From Pontibacter deserti (GTDB taxonomy: Bacteria; Bacteroidota; Bacteroidia; Cytophagales; Hymenobacteraceae): a stretch of DNA of 64,000 nucleotides. This document shows, piece after piece, positions 43,291-52,174 of this stretch. The stretch spans positions 51,069-115,068 of the forward strand of contig NZ_JALPRS010000004.1 of assembly GCF_023630255.1 (NCBI RefSeq). Reading direction: 5' to 3'. How positions within the stretch are numbered: position 1 is the stretch's first letter; the number at the start of each line of letters is the position of its first letter. The translations under genes were made by a program, and so were the position numbers. The notes beneath the pieces are model-generated. The model was given only the letters and a program-made list of their open reading frames with translations. It was not told the DNA's origin and ran no database searches.

Positions 43291-44829
43291 TTAAGCTGCC
43301 CAGCCTTCGCGGTCTAAACTACGGTATTGAATGGCCTCTGCAAGGTGTTCAATTTTTATTTCAGTACTGTCAGCTAAATCAGCTATAGTGCGGCTTACTT
43401 TCAGGATACGATCATAAGCACGGGCAGATAAACCAAGACGTTCCATAGCAGTTTTTAACAAGGTTCTGCCAGCTTCATTTATCTGGCAAATGTCTTTTAC
43501 CATCTGGGAGGGCATCATGGCATTCGAGTGTATCTGGGGGAAATCTTTGAAACGTAACTGCTGCACCTCCCTGGCTTTTACTACTCTTTCACGAACCGTA
43601 GTACTGTCTTCTGATTTGCGGGTAGCCGTCATTTCATCGAACGTAACAGGTGTAACTTCTACATGCAGGTCGATGCGGTCTAAGAGCGGGCCGCTTACTT
43701 TATTTAGATACCGTTGTACTACACCAGGGCCACATACACAGTCCTTTTCCGGGTGGTTATAAAATCCGCAGGGGCACGGGTTCATGCTGGCTACCAGCAT
43801 AAAATTAGCCGGAAAGTCTATCGTTGTCTTTGCTCTGGAGATAGTTACTCTTCTTTCTTCTAACGGCTGACGCATTACCTCTAATACAGTACGCTTAAAT
43901 TCTGGCAGCTCATCCAGAAACAATACCCCATTATGTGATAAAGAGATCTCGCCGGGTTGTGGTACGCCACCGCCACCTACTAAAGCTACATCAGAAATGG
44001 TATGGTGCGGCGAACGGTAAGGGCGCGTTGTTAAGAGTGAAGAGGCCTCTCCCAATTTACCAGCTACAGAATGTATCTTGGTTGTTTCCAAAGCTTCGTG
44101 CATTGAGAGTGGCGGAAGTATAGATGGTAGTCTTTTGGCTAACATCGTTTTGCCTGCTCCCGGAGGACCGATCATGATCAGGTTATGGCCACCGGCAGCT
44201 GCAATTTCTAAAGCTCGTTTAATATTTTCCTGCCCTTGCACATCAGCAAAATCGGCAGCATATTGGTCGGCTTGGTTTTGGAACATTTCGCGGGTGTTTA
44301 CCACCATAGGTTCAATGTGCAGCCTGTTATCCAGAAATTCTATAGCTTCCTGTATGGTCGATACCGGTATAATATCCAGGTTATTAACTATGGCTGCTTC
44401 GTTAGCATTCTGTGCCGGAAGTATAAATCCTTTAAAACCTTCTTTACGGGCTTGTATGGCAATTGGCAGTACTCCTTTTATGGGTCTCAGCGAACCATCC
44501 AGCGATAGCTCTCCCATGATCATATACTGCGAAACCTTATCAGGAGAAATCTGGCCGGAAGCAGCCAATATACCCATAGCAATGGTCAGGTCGTAGGAGG
44601 AGCCTTCTTTCCGGATATCAGCAGGTGCCATGTTGATGACTACCTTCTGGCGCGGCATTTTGTAATAATAATGCTTTAATGCTGCCTCGATGCGCTGCTC
44701 GCCTTCTTTAACTGCATTATCGGGTAAGCCAACCAGAAAATATTTTGTACCTGCACTTACGCTAACTTCTACGGTTATGGTATAGGCATTTACACCCTGC
44801 ACCGCACTGCCAAATGTTTTAACAAGCAT
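43291..44829 (-). CDS. comM: YifB/ComM family Mg-chelatase-like AAA+ ATPase
   Basis: A 512-residue protein with an N-terminal Lon-protease-like domain (MLVKTFGSAVQGVNAY, SSYDLTIAMGILAASGQI) and a central AAA+ module. The module has Walker A GPPGAGKTMLAKRLP (near 217-225), GEISLSHNGVLFLDELPEF as Walker B, and a C-terminal Mg_chelatase_C region (LSARAYDRILKVSRTIADL). CxC residues in NPCPCGFYNHPEKDCVCGPG bind metal. ComM helicases promote branch migration during natural transformation. Competence here is not proven. Confidence 0.93.
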   Translation of the reverse strand: MLVKTFGSAVQGVNAYTITVEVSVSAGTKYFLVGLPDNAVKEGEQRIEAALKHYYYKMPRQKVVINMAPADIRKEGSSYDLTIAMGILAASGQISPDKVSQYMIMGELSLDGSLRPIKGVLPIAIQARKEGFKGFILPAQNANEAAIVNNLDIIPVSTIQEAIEFLDNRLHIEPMVVNTREMFQNQADQYAADFADVQGQENIKRALEIAAAGGHNLIMIGPPGAGKTMLAKRLPSILPPLSMHEALETTKIHSVAGKLGEASSLLTTRPYRSPHHTISDVALVGGGGVPQPGEISLSHNGVLFLDELPEFKRTVLEVMRQPLEERRVTISRAKTTIDFPANFMLVASMNPCPCGFYNHPEKDCVCGPGVVQRYLNKVSGPLLDRIDLHVEVTPVTFDEMTATRKSEDSTTVRERVVKAREVQQLRFKDFPQIHSNAMMPSQMVKDICQINEAGRTLLKTAMERLGLSARAYDRILKVSRTIADLADSTEIKIEHLAEAIQYRSLDREGWAA

Positions 44830-44951
44830 ACCTGCTTTTTATGGAAGTATAAACTGAGATTTAAATTGTAGCCGGAACAGCTATAAAGTATAATTAATTC
44901 CTGCTACGAAGTATAAATATAAGGTGAGTGATCAGAAAAATATAACTAATT

Positions 44952-44982
44952 AAAAAAGGTATAGCTTTCGGCTATACCTTCC
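44952..44982 (-). terminator. terminator after gmhA
   Basis: AAGGTATAGC pairs with GCTATACCTT around TTTCG, with a T-run on the minus strand. Confidence 0.8.
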
Positions 44983-45007
44983 ATTGTGCAATATTCTTAT
45001 ACTACTT

Positions 45008-45580
45008 TTAAGTAAGCTGTTTCTCCAGCAAAAGTATAAGTATGTGTATCACCTTTATATGTATCTCCTGCACACGGTCAGCATAGCCCATGTGAGGTAC
45101 GCGTATTTCAGCATCGCAGAGTGGAGCTAGCTTGCCGCCATCTTTACCTGTTAGCCCAACCACTTTCATGCCTTTGGCTTTTGCTGCCTCGGCTGCTTTA
45201 ATAACGTTGCCGGAGTTACCACTTGTGCTGATAGCTAACAATACATCATTATTATTGCCAAGTGCTTCTACGTAACGCGAGAATACAAATTCATAGCCAT
45301 AATCGTTGCCTACGCAGCTCATGTGGCTGGCATCCGAAATTGAAATAGCAGGCAAGGCTCTGCGGTTATCGCGGTAGCGGCCGGTCAGCTCTTCGGCAAA
45401 GTGCATGGCATCGCACATAGAACCACCATTACCGCACGATATTATTTTGCCACCTGCTGTTATTGCATCGGCCATTAGTTTAGCAGCCTGTTCAATGGCT
45501 GCTATGTTGTTTTTATCGGAAATAAAGTTTGCAAGCGTTTGCTGGGCCTGCTCCAGTTCTTCCAGTATAGTTGTTGTCAT
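45008..45580 (-). CDS. gmhA: D-sedoheptulose-7-phosphate isomerase
   Basis: A 190-residue SIS-domain enzyme for the first step of ADP-heptose synthesis for LPS core. It has the GmhA signatures [23 protein letters not shown], the acceptor loop [16 protein letters not shown], the metal-site EIRVPH region and the C-terminal [17 protein letters not shown]. Length matches GmhA. A small membrane-protein gene lies 9 nt upstream and an MsbA-like exporter beyond, consistent with envelope-glycan work. Confidence 0.92.
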   Translation of the reverse strand: MTTTILEELEQAQQTLANFISDKNNIAAIEQAAKLMADAITAGGKIISCGNGGSMCDAMHFAEELTGRYRDNRRALPAISISDASHMSCVGNDYGYEFVFSRYVEALGNNNDVLLAISTSGNSGNVIKAAEAAKAKGMKVVGLTGKDGGKLAPLCDAEIRVPHMGYADRVQEIHIKVIHILILLLEKQLT

Positions 45581-45589
45581 TTTATGTTA

Positions 45590-45937
45590 TTAAACCGCTG
45601 CTGCTTCCAAGTGCTCTTCGGTAATCGGTGTTCTGAAGTTGTTGTTTCTGAATTCCTGACGTCTTTCATAAAGCTCCACTTTCAGGTCGTTTACCTTAAG
45701 CTGTGAAATATGATGTTCGTAACGCAGGTTGCCGCTATAAAGGCTGCTCAGTATAACTTTTACAAGCAACATGCCAGCACCTACCCCAGCAAAAGCCTTG
45801 TAAAGTTGCAAAATTTGCGCTTCTGTCCGGATGTGGTTGAATATTGCACTCTCGCTAACTATAGAGGTTAGCACAAGGGCCAACGTCAGGGCATAGGCCA
45901 CAGCAACTATGTTAAAAAGGGTATTAAGTATTCTCAT
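45590..45937 (-). CDS. small membrane protein of unknown function
   Basis: A 115-residue protein from MRILNTLFNIVAVAYALTLALVL. An ATG at 45967 would add ten residues. Two membrane helices (about 5-25 and 42-65) are followed by a charged helical cytosolic tail (LKVNDLKVELYERRQEFRNN). It lies 9 nt upstream of gmhA and is very likely co-transcribed; no domain is recognised. Confidence 0.65.
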   Translation of the reverse strand: MRILNTLFNIVAVAYALTLALVLTSIVSESAIFNHIRTEAQILQLYKAFAGVGAGMLLVKVILSSLYSGNLRYEHHISQLKVNDLKVELYERRQEFRNNNFRTPITEEHLEAAAV

Positions 45938-46070
45938 GCTCAAGGTGTAATTTAGGTGTAATAACAAGTGTCTCTAAATCTAAAAAAAGATATTGTTATT
46001 TTAAAATACCCTATCGCTGATTCATTTAAAAACGCAATATTTTATGGTAAATTATACTATTATTCCGTTA

Positions 46071-47891
46071 TTATACCAGTTGCATCTGCGTTAACTTAGC
46101 ATACAAACCGCTGGTTTGCAGTAACTCATCGTGAGTACCACGTTCCACAACTCTGCCTTTCTGAAGCACCAGAATCTCGTCTGCATGCTGAATGGTACTT
46201 AACCGGTGTGCAATCACAATGGTGGTCCTGTTCTTCATCAGGTTGGTTAATGCTTCCTGTACAAGTTTTTCTGATTCGGTATCCAAAGCCGAAGTTGCTT
46301 CATCCAAGATAAGTATAGCCGGGTTTTTAAGTATTGCCCTTGCAATGTTTAAGCGCTGCCGCTGCCCACCCGAAAGCCTGCTGCCCCTGTCGCCGATCAT
46401 GGTCTGGTAGCCGTTTGGCGTCTCCATAATAAACTCATGAGCGTTGGCTACTTTTGCGGCTGCTATCACTTCTTCTTCGGTTGCATCGGTCTTATTAAAA
46501 GCAATGTTGTTGAAGATGGTATCGTTGAAAAGTATAGACTCCTGTGTTACGATTCCCATATGGCTGCGCAGGTCTTTCAGTTTCACATCCCGAATATCTT
46601 TTCCATCGATCAGGATCTGGCCACCGATGACATCATAAAAGCGCGGTAACAGATCTGCTATAGTCGATTTACCGGAACCTGATGGGCCAACCAGCGCAAT
46701 GATCTTACCTTTCTGCAGCTCAAATGATACCCCGTCCAGTACTTTATCTTCGCCGTAAGTAAACTCTACATCTCTGTATTCTACCCCTTCTGTAAATTGC
46801 GGAACAGGTATGGCGTTCGGTTTTTCTTTTATTTCAATAGGGTGGTCTATAATTCCTAACACACGCTCACCGGATGCAATACCACGCTGTATAGTTGTAA
46901 TGGCATTGGAGATGTTTTTAGCCGGCACCAGTATCTGGGAGTAAAGTATAATATAGGTTAGGAATTCGGACGCTGTCAGGTCGGAGCGGTTCTCAAGTAC
47001 TAGTTGGCCACCATATAAAAGTATACCTGCTACTACAGTTACCCCTAAAAATTCAGAGATAGGCGAGGCTAGTTCTTTTTTGTTATAAACTGAGCTTAAC
47101 ACCTTGCGATACTGGTTATTTTCGTGGTCGAATTTTGACTGAACGTGTGCCTCTGCATTAAAACCTTTTACAATTCGGTTACCAGAGATCGTTTCTTCCA
47201 TAGCGCTCAGGATGTTGCCCAATAAAGCCTGTCCTCGTTTGGCGTCGCGGCGGAGTTTTTTAGAGATGCTAGCAATTACAAAACCTGAAACTGGTAGTAC
47301 CAGCATGGTAAACAGTGTCAGCTCCACTGACATCATGAACAACAGCACTACATAGCCTACCAGCATCAGGGGTTCACGAAAAACAACCTGCACCGAGCTT
47401 ACTACCGACGATTCTATCTCATTTACATCGCTTGATAAACTGGAAAGCAGATCTCCTTTGCGGCGCTTGTTAAAGAAATCAATATCAAGCAGTGTCATTT
47501 TCTCGAACAGCGCATGACGTATGTTGCGCACAACCGAAGTTCGCATGTCCGTCATCACGCGCTGCGATAAATACTTGAACAGGTTTGAAAAGAAAACAGA
47601 TACAAGTATAACTCCACAGACAAACTGAAGCGCTCCCTTAGCTCCATATTCAAAGCGGATGGTATAGAACCAGTAATCGAAAAGCTGTTTGAAATAATTT
47701 ATGTTAAGCGCAAAAGTTGGCTCAATGGGCTGCTTGGCCGGAGCGGCATCAAACAATACATTTAGCAGCGGAATAAGCAGGGTAAAGTTTAAAAGTCCGA
47801 ACACAACTGCAAGCAGCGCCAGCACCGCATACGATGGAATGTAACGGCTATATGGTTTTGCAAATGCAAGTAATCTAAAAAAAGTCTTCAT
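46071..47891 (-). CDS. ABC exporter, fused permease-ATPase (MsbA-like)
   Basis: A 606-residue half-transporter with a six-helix ABC membrane domain (about 15-330) and a nucleotide-binding domain. The NBD has Walker A GPSGSGKST (near 400), Q-loop VTQESILFND, signature LSGGQRQRLNIARA (near 500), Walker B ILILDEATSALD and the H-loop IAHRLSTI. It would homodimerise in the inner membrane. The family includes lipid A flippase MsbA and multidrug exporters. The neighbouring gmhA and GT2 favour an LPS/glycolipid substrate, which is inference. Confidence 0.9.
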   Translation of the reverse strand: MKTFFRLLAFAKPYSRYIPSYAVLALLAVVFGLLNFTLLIPLLNVLFDAAPAKQPIEPTFALNINYFKQLFDYWFYTIRFEYGAKGALQFVCGVILVSVFFSNLFKYLSQRVMTDMRTSVVRNIRHALFEKMTLLDIDFFNKRRKGDLLSSLSSDVNEIESSVVSSVQVVFREPLMLVGYVVLLFMMSVELTLFTMLVLPVSGFVIASISKKLRRDAKRGQALLGNILSAMEETISGNRIVKGFNAEAHVQSKFDHENNQYRKVLSSVYNKKELASPISEFLGVTVVAGILLYGGQLVLENRSDLTASEFLTYIILYSQILVPAKNISNAITTIQRGIASGERVLGIIDHPIEIKEKPNAIPVPQFTEGVEYRDVEFTYGEDKVLDGVSFELQKGKIIALVGPSGSGKSTIADLLPRFYDVIGGQILIDGKDIRDVKLKDLRSHMGIVTQESILFNDTIFNNIAFNKTDATEEEVIAAAKVANAHEFIMETPNGYQTMIGDRGSRLSGGQRQRLNIARAILKNPAILILDEATSALDTESEKLVQEALTNLMKNRTTIVIAHRLSTIQHADEILVLQKGRVVERGTHDELLQTSGLYAKLTQMQLV

Positions 47892-47984
47892 TCAGGGTTG
47901 GTAAAAAACGGCCGCAAGTTACTAATTAATTAGCGTTTAGCCCACGGTTTATAGTTGCAGCCTCAGTATATCAGGTGGTTTTAC

Positions 47985-47992
47985 TATTTTTG
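47985..47992 (+). promoter_or_regulatory. -7 element before the GT2 gene
   Basis: TATTTTTG fits TAnnTTTG, 30 nt before the chosen ATG. A TTG lies 27 nt upstream, somewhat too far. Confidence 0.45.
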
Positions 47993-48022
47993 CACTTCAG
48001 ATTAACCTTACCTAGCACATTT

Positions 48023-48850
48023 ATGATAAGTATCATCGTGGCTGTTCATAACCAGTTAGCCATCAATAAGATTTTCGTTGAGCACCTGCAAAAGTATACT
48101 TATCATACCTATGAGCTGATCATAATTGATAATAACTCTACCGACGGCAGCCGCGAATATTTTAAAAGTATAGGTGCAACAGTTATTGAGAACAGTCAGA
48201 ATTATTCGTACCCCTATTGCCAGAATCAGGGAATAAGAGCGGCTAAATATGATGTGTTTGCTTTCCTGAACAATGATATTATAGTTGCCCCGCACTGGGA
48301 CAAAAAACTACTGGAAGCAATGGATGCCCATGGGCTGGAGATTATTACCCCAAGCGGCATAGAGCGCGCCGAAACTCCTGAAGCTACCAAAAAACTGCAC
48401 CGCCGCTGGAAGGCAATCAAGAACATAATAGGTTATTTCGCTAAGAATGATTTTACGTTCCGGCTGATGGTGCGCCTGATGTATGGCAACTGGGAGAGGT
48501 ATAACCAGCAGCGTTATGCAAAGTATGGCACTGATGTAATTGAAGGCTTTTTAGGTAACTCCGTGATCATGAAGCGCAGCGCACTGGATAAAGTAGGGTT
48601 TTGGGATGAGCGCCTGATGGCTGCTGATTGGGACCTGTATATGCGCAGTAAAAAAAGAAGTATAGAGTATGGTGACATTAAACCAATGCATGTGGCATTA
48701 GGAGTGTTTAACCATCACTTTATCAGAATTACATTAGGCTCAAAAAACACAAAACCACCAGTGTTTGCAGATGCTGCCAATATCATTCCGCTAAAAAGTA
48801 AATGGACTGAACAAGAGCGGGAAGTTTTACTTAAAGACTTGCCAGTTTAA
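48023..48850 (+). CDS. GT2 family glycosyltransferase
   Basis: A 275-residue GT-A enzyme: MISIIVAVHNQLAINKIFVEHL, IIIDNNSTDGSREYF, YPYCQNQGIRAAKYDVFAFLNNDIIVA (metal-binding NND in place of DxD) and later GFWDERLMAADWDLYMRSKK. A start at 47975 would add 16 residues that do not belong to the fold and lie before the -7 element; ATG 48023 is chosen. The acceptor is unknown. It is divergent from the ABC exporter gene and faces the Wzi-like gene across a bidirectional terminator. Confidence 0.88.
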   Translation: MISIIVAVHNQLAINKIFVEHLQKYTYHTYELIIIDNNSTDGSREYFKSIGATVIENSQNYSYPYCQNQGIRAAKYDVFAFLNNDIIVAPHWDKKLLEAMDAHGLEIITPSGIERAETPEATKKLHRRWKAIKNIIGYFAKNDFTFRLMVRLMYGNWERYNQQRYAKYGTDVIEGFLGNSVIMKRSALDKVGFWDERLMAADWDLYMRSKKRSIEYGDIKPMHVALGVFNHHFIRITLGSKNTKPPVFADAANIIPLKSKWTEQEREVLLKDLPV

Positions 48851-48854
48851 TTAT

Positions 48855-48897
48855 AAAAACGGCTATACCTGCGCAAACAAGTATAGCCGTTTTTGTT
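48855..48897. terminator. bidirectional terminator between GT2 and the Wzi-like gene
   Basis: AAAAACGGCTATAC pairs with GTATAGCCGTTTTT around a 12-nt loop. Confidence 0.88.
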
Positions 48898-48913
48898 TCA
48901 GGTATAAATTTCT

Positions 48914-50608
48914 TTAAAATTCGTGTAGCCGTTGTGGAATATTCCAGCGGAAGGCAAAAGAGGTAAAGACTGTGTTCATGTCAAAGCTGTTTATTTCAGC
49001 ATCTGGACTGCGGATTTCAACATCTGAACTGCGGAGAATTTGCTTCAGGTCTATAAATACGTTGTGCCGTAACTGGAAGCTGACAGTAAGATCCAAGTGT
49101 AGCTGGTTGGTTGTGTTGCCTTGTGCAATTTTATTACCATACCCTAGAGCACGTTTAGTATATGGGTAATTTACGTTGTTACCCCAGTTTATGGTATCTG
49201 TTGCGGTTACTTCATCCTGCCCATACTTTGTAAAAATAGCTTTTGCCGTAACATTAAGCTTAGGAATAGGCTGATAACGTGCTATACCAATAAATTCATA
49301 AAGGTTTGCTCCGTTTGGGTGAGCTAATGCTTGGTTATAGTGTTGGTAGTTCCTGTACTGGTCTTGGTGTTGATAAGTATATGGACGTATAATGTTTACT
49401 TCGCCTTGTAGATCTAAGTTTGATAAGTTAAATGCATCAATGTATTTTGCCCCTATCTGCCCCGATTGCCTGTTACCCCACCAGCCATTGCCCGATTTTA
49501 CTTCATCAATTCTTAATTCATCCAAGTATAGTTGTCCATAAAGCTGTGCCCTGTTCAGGATGTTCCACTTAAAATCAATACCGAATGAGGCATTGTCTTC
49601 ACTACCAATCATTTGCTCTACAGTACGGTAAAGTATGATCGGGTTGAGGTACTGAAGCTCAAATTTGCCTTCGTCTCTGGCAAAAATTACAGTCTCAAAA
49701 ATGCCTAAATTAAAATTCGGAGTAAAGTTGATACCCAGCCTGTGCAGAGCCATGTACTTTTTATCAAATAGCTCATCAACCTGTGTGCGTTTAAACTGAG
49801 GGGTAAGTTCCTGAAACAGGTTCATGTAATGCAGTTTCCAAACGCGTGTGTTCAGCTTCAGGAAAAATGCCGGAGGAGCATAGTCAGAGTAAACCATTGA
49901 GCGATAGCCCTCTCCAATAAAATGCCTGTCATGACCGAGTTGTATCTCTACATGCCTGGTAAGGCCATAGTTTAAATAGCCACGGGCAGTCAGGAAATCA
50001 TAGCCTGTTGTGTTGTAGGGTTTCCACCAGCCTTCATGGGGCACCACATTATCGCGCTCAATACGGTCAACTACATACTCCGGGAAGCGTGCCTGGTTCT
50101 CTCCTATAAAAGTATAAAAGCCTAATCTTTCATCTATCGTACCTTCTAATTGTATACCTCTTGTGTTAACATAGCGGATGCCATCAGATTGATTATCATA
50201 TCCTGCTTCTACATGAAGAACTGGGTTTACACGTAAAGTAAAGTCTTTGCTCTGGTAGTGGTAGAAATCAGTTTTGTTCTTATAGAAGTATTTCAGAAAT
50301 ATATACTTGCTTGTGTTGCTGTCTTGCTCAGTATAGTTCCAGTTGTCATTCAACAGGTAAGTGGTGTTAAAAACATCTGTAGCATTACTACTGTTCTGAG
50401 CGCTTAATTCTGCCAGTTTCGCCACATCCTGCCTGCCAAAAGGCCTGACAGCTGTATGGAATTCTGGTAACTGGGTACCATACAAAATATGGTATCGGTC
50501 TATAAGCCTGTAAATCTCCGGGTCGTAAGGCACGTAAGTGTCCTGGGCCTGCAGGGTTGAGCCGCCGGCCAGGCCAAGCAGCATCAGCAAACACGCTATT
50601 TTCTTCAT
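48914..50608 (-). CDS. outer-membrane protein, capsule assembly Wzi-like
   Basis: A 564-residue protein with signal MKKIACLLMLLGLAGGSTLQAQ and a long series of amphipathic strands rich in Tyr, Trp and Asn, ending with an aromatic (QRLHEF). Features resembling Wzi are the N-terminal helical part (YRLIDRYHILYG), a GHDRHFIGEGYRSM segment and the LNPIILYRTVEQMIGS motif. Wzi anchors capsular polysaccharide on the cell surface. The assignment rests on pattern and on the adjacent glycosyltransferase/exporter genes. Confidence 0.72.
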   Translation of the reverse strand: MKKIACLLMLLGLAGGSTLQAQDTYVPYDPEIYRLIDRYHILYGTQLPEFHTAVRPFGRQDVAKLAELSAQNSSNATDVFNTTYLLNDNWNYTEQDSNTSKYIFLKYFYKNKTDFYHYQSKDFTLRVNPVLHVEAGYDNQSDGIRYVNTRGIQLEGTIDERLGFYTFIGENQARFPEYVVDRIERDNVVPHEGWWKPYNTTGYDFLTARGYLNYGLTRHVEIQLGHDRHFIGEGYRSMVYSDYAPPAFFLKLNTRVWKLHYMNLFQELTPQFKRTQVDELFDKKYMALHRLGINFTPNFNLGIFETVIFARDEGKFELQYLNPIILYRTVEQMIGSEDNASFGIDFKWNILNRAQLYGQLYLDELRIDEVKSGNGWWGNRQSGQIGAKYIDAFNLSNLDLQGEVNIIRPYTYQHQDQYRNYQHYNQALAHPNGANLYEFIGIARYQPIPKLNVTAKAIFTKYGQDEVTATDTINWGNNVNYPYTKRALGYGNKIAQGNTTNQLHLDLTVSFQLRHNVFIDLKQILRSSDVEIRSPDAEINSFDMNTVFTSFAFRWNIPQRLHEF

Positions 50609-50774
50609 GTTCTGAGTGTTCAGGTAAGTATAAAATGTAGTATCCTGAAAGCCGAATTTACTGCTTTTATATGATTTTGTTCGGTTATGATAGAAAATAT
50701 ACAGGATGCACCAGTTCTTACGTTATTCTATAAACAAATGTAAAAGTGCAGGTATAAAATTATTACGGGAGAGA

Positions 50775-50805
50775 TTGGTGTGGCGACGGCACTTCTGTAT
50801 CTTTA
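50775..50805 (+). promoter_or_regulatory. promoter-like sequence before upp
   Basis: TTG (50775-50777), 20 nt, then TATCTTTA, one mismatch from TAnnTTTG, ending 20 nt before the upp ATG. Confidence 0.45.
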
Positions 50806-50825
50806 GCGAGTAAAAACCCGGAAGC

Positions 50826-51482
50826 ATGCACTATAACAACCTGCACATTCTTACAGATACACCTTCGCTGGCCAACCACTTTGTAGCCGAACTGCGCGAC
50901 GTAAACATACAGCATGATAGCCTGCGCTTCAGAAGGAACCTTGAAAGGCTGGGCGAACTGCTGGCTTACGAGATTTCTAAAACATTGCCTTATACTTCAG
51001 CAGGTGTAACTACGCCGCTGGCCCAGACACAGACAATGTTACTTAAAGCGCAACCGGTGCTTGCCACTATACTTCGGGCTGGCCTGCCGCTATACAACGG
51101 TATGCTTAATTACTTTGATAAAGCTTTTAGTACGTTTGTAGGCGCTTACCGCGTGGAAGAGGAGAATACCGAACTGCAGATAAATATGGAATACCTGGCT
51201 TCTACTGATCTGCATGATAAGATACTTATACTTGCCGACCCGATGCTGGCAACCGGTAAGTCGCTGGTGAAAGCTTATAAAGGGATGCTGCGCCATGGTA
51301 AACCGGTTCAGGTACATGTAGCTGCAGTTATTGCGTCGCCGGAAGGGGTAAAGTACCTGCAAGAGGAAATACCGGAAGCAAACATATGGTTGGGTGCACT
51401 AGACGAGCACTTGAACGAGAAATCGTACATTGTGCCTGGCCTGGGCGACGCCGGCGATCTAGCCTTTGGCCCTAAAATATAG
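50826..51482 (+). CDS. upp: uracil phosphoribosyltransferase
   Basis: A 218-residue type I phosphoribosyltransferase that makes UMP from uracil and PRPP (pyrimidine salvage). It contains the PRPP-binding loop LILADPMLATGKSLVKAY (near 137-154), ATILRAGLPLYNGML and the C-terminal uracil-recognition YIVPGLGDAGDLAFGPKI. Length is normal. It is monocistronic; only a weak hairpin (51512-51543) follows. Confidence 0.95.
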   Translation: MHYNNLHILTDTPSLANHFVAELRDVNIQHDSLRFRRNLERLGELLAYEISKTLPYTSAGVTTPLAQTQTMLLKAQPVLATILRAGLPLYNGMLNYFDKAFSTFVGAYRVEEENTELQINMEYLASTDLHDKILILADPMLATGKSLVKAYKGMLRHGKPVQVHVAAVIASPEGVKYLQEEIPEANIWLGALDEHLNEKSYIVPGLGDAGDLAFGPKI

Positions 51483-51661
51483 CTGCTTGAAAGTCTGAAC
51501 TATAGGAGGTATAAGGCTGTTAATCAGAAGATTGCCTTTTTGTGTATATGGTTTGGTTACAAGCAGGTTGTTGGTAAAATGCAACATATTGTACATGGCT
51601 GCTGCGTATAAATCACAACAGGTAAGTTGTAATAAATTAAAATGCAATTAAGAAGATAGAG
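51483..51661. other. intergenic region after upp
   Basis: It holds a weak hairpin with T-run (AAGGC/GCCTT, 51512-51543) that may terminate upp. It also has an isolated AGGAGGT (51503-51509) that is not followed by a usable start codon. Confidence 0.45.
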
Positions 51662-52114
51662 GTGTTGGTAGAGATCCTTAAATATTTGTCGGTATACCTG
51701 ATAAGCATGGTAAAGTTTTTTGCCGGGCCTGTTACAGGTATTTCACTGGGGCTAACCTACATGGAGACGGTACTGTTAACTATAGCCGGCATGATGACCA
51801 CGGTAATCATTTTTTCATTAGTGGGCAGGGAATTCTCGAAATGGTGGGCAAAGCGGCAGCGCGAAAAACAGAAACCTGTTTTCAGTAAAAAGAACCGTCG
51901 CATCATCAGGATCTGGAAAAGTTTTGGCGTGGTTGGGGTAGCTTTTTTAACACCTATACTTTTAACACCTATAGTTGGTACAGTGGTAGCTGCCTTGTTT
52001 GGAGCACCGCGCAAAAAGATATTTATACATATGCTCTGGAGTGCCGTAATGTGGAGCGCGCTGCTTAACCTGATGGTGTTCGAGTTCGGAGATTTCGCTT
52101 CGCGATTTTTCTAA
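51662..52114 (+). CDS. small integral membrane protein
   Basis: A 150-residue protein with three to four hydrophobic helices and a basic cytosolic loop (WWAKRQREKQKPVFSKKNRR) followed by SFGVVGVAFLTPILLTPIVGTVVAALFGAPRKK in part. No ATG is available at the N-terminus; GTG 51662 or TTG 51665 gives the helix LKYLSVYLISMVKFFAGP, while ATG 51707 would remove it. No function is known. It converges on the helicase gene through a strong terminator. Confidence 0.7.
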   Translation: MLVEILKYLSVYLISMVKFFAGPVTGISLGLTYMETVLLTIAGMMTTVIIFSLVGREFSKWWAKRQREKQKPVFSKKNRRIIRIWKSFGVVGVAFLTPILLTPIVGTVVAALFGAPRKKIFIHMLWSAVMWSALLNLMVFEFGDFASRFF

Positions 52115-52130
52115 GCTATAGTTAAACTAT

Positions 52131-52174
52131 AAAATAAAAGCGCCTGCAGTTTATACTGCAGGCGCTTTTATTTT
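52131..52174. terminator. bidirectional terminator overlapping the helicase stop codon
   Basis: The 19-nt arm AAAATAAAAGCGCCTGCAG pairs exactly with 52156-52174 around a 6-nt loop. Its right arm runs into the stop codon (52173-52175) of the convergent helicase gene. Confidence 0.88.

Noticed and set aside
51503..51509. AGGAGGT as a ribosome binding site
   Set aside because: No start codon with a usable frame follows at the right distance; the next gene starts at 51662.
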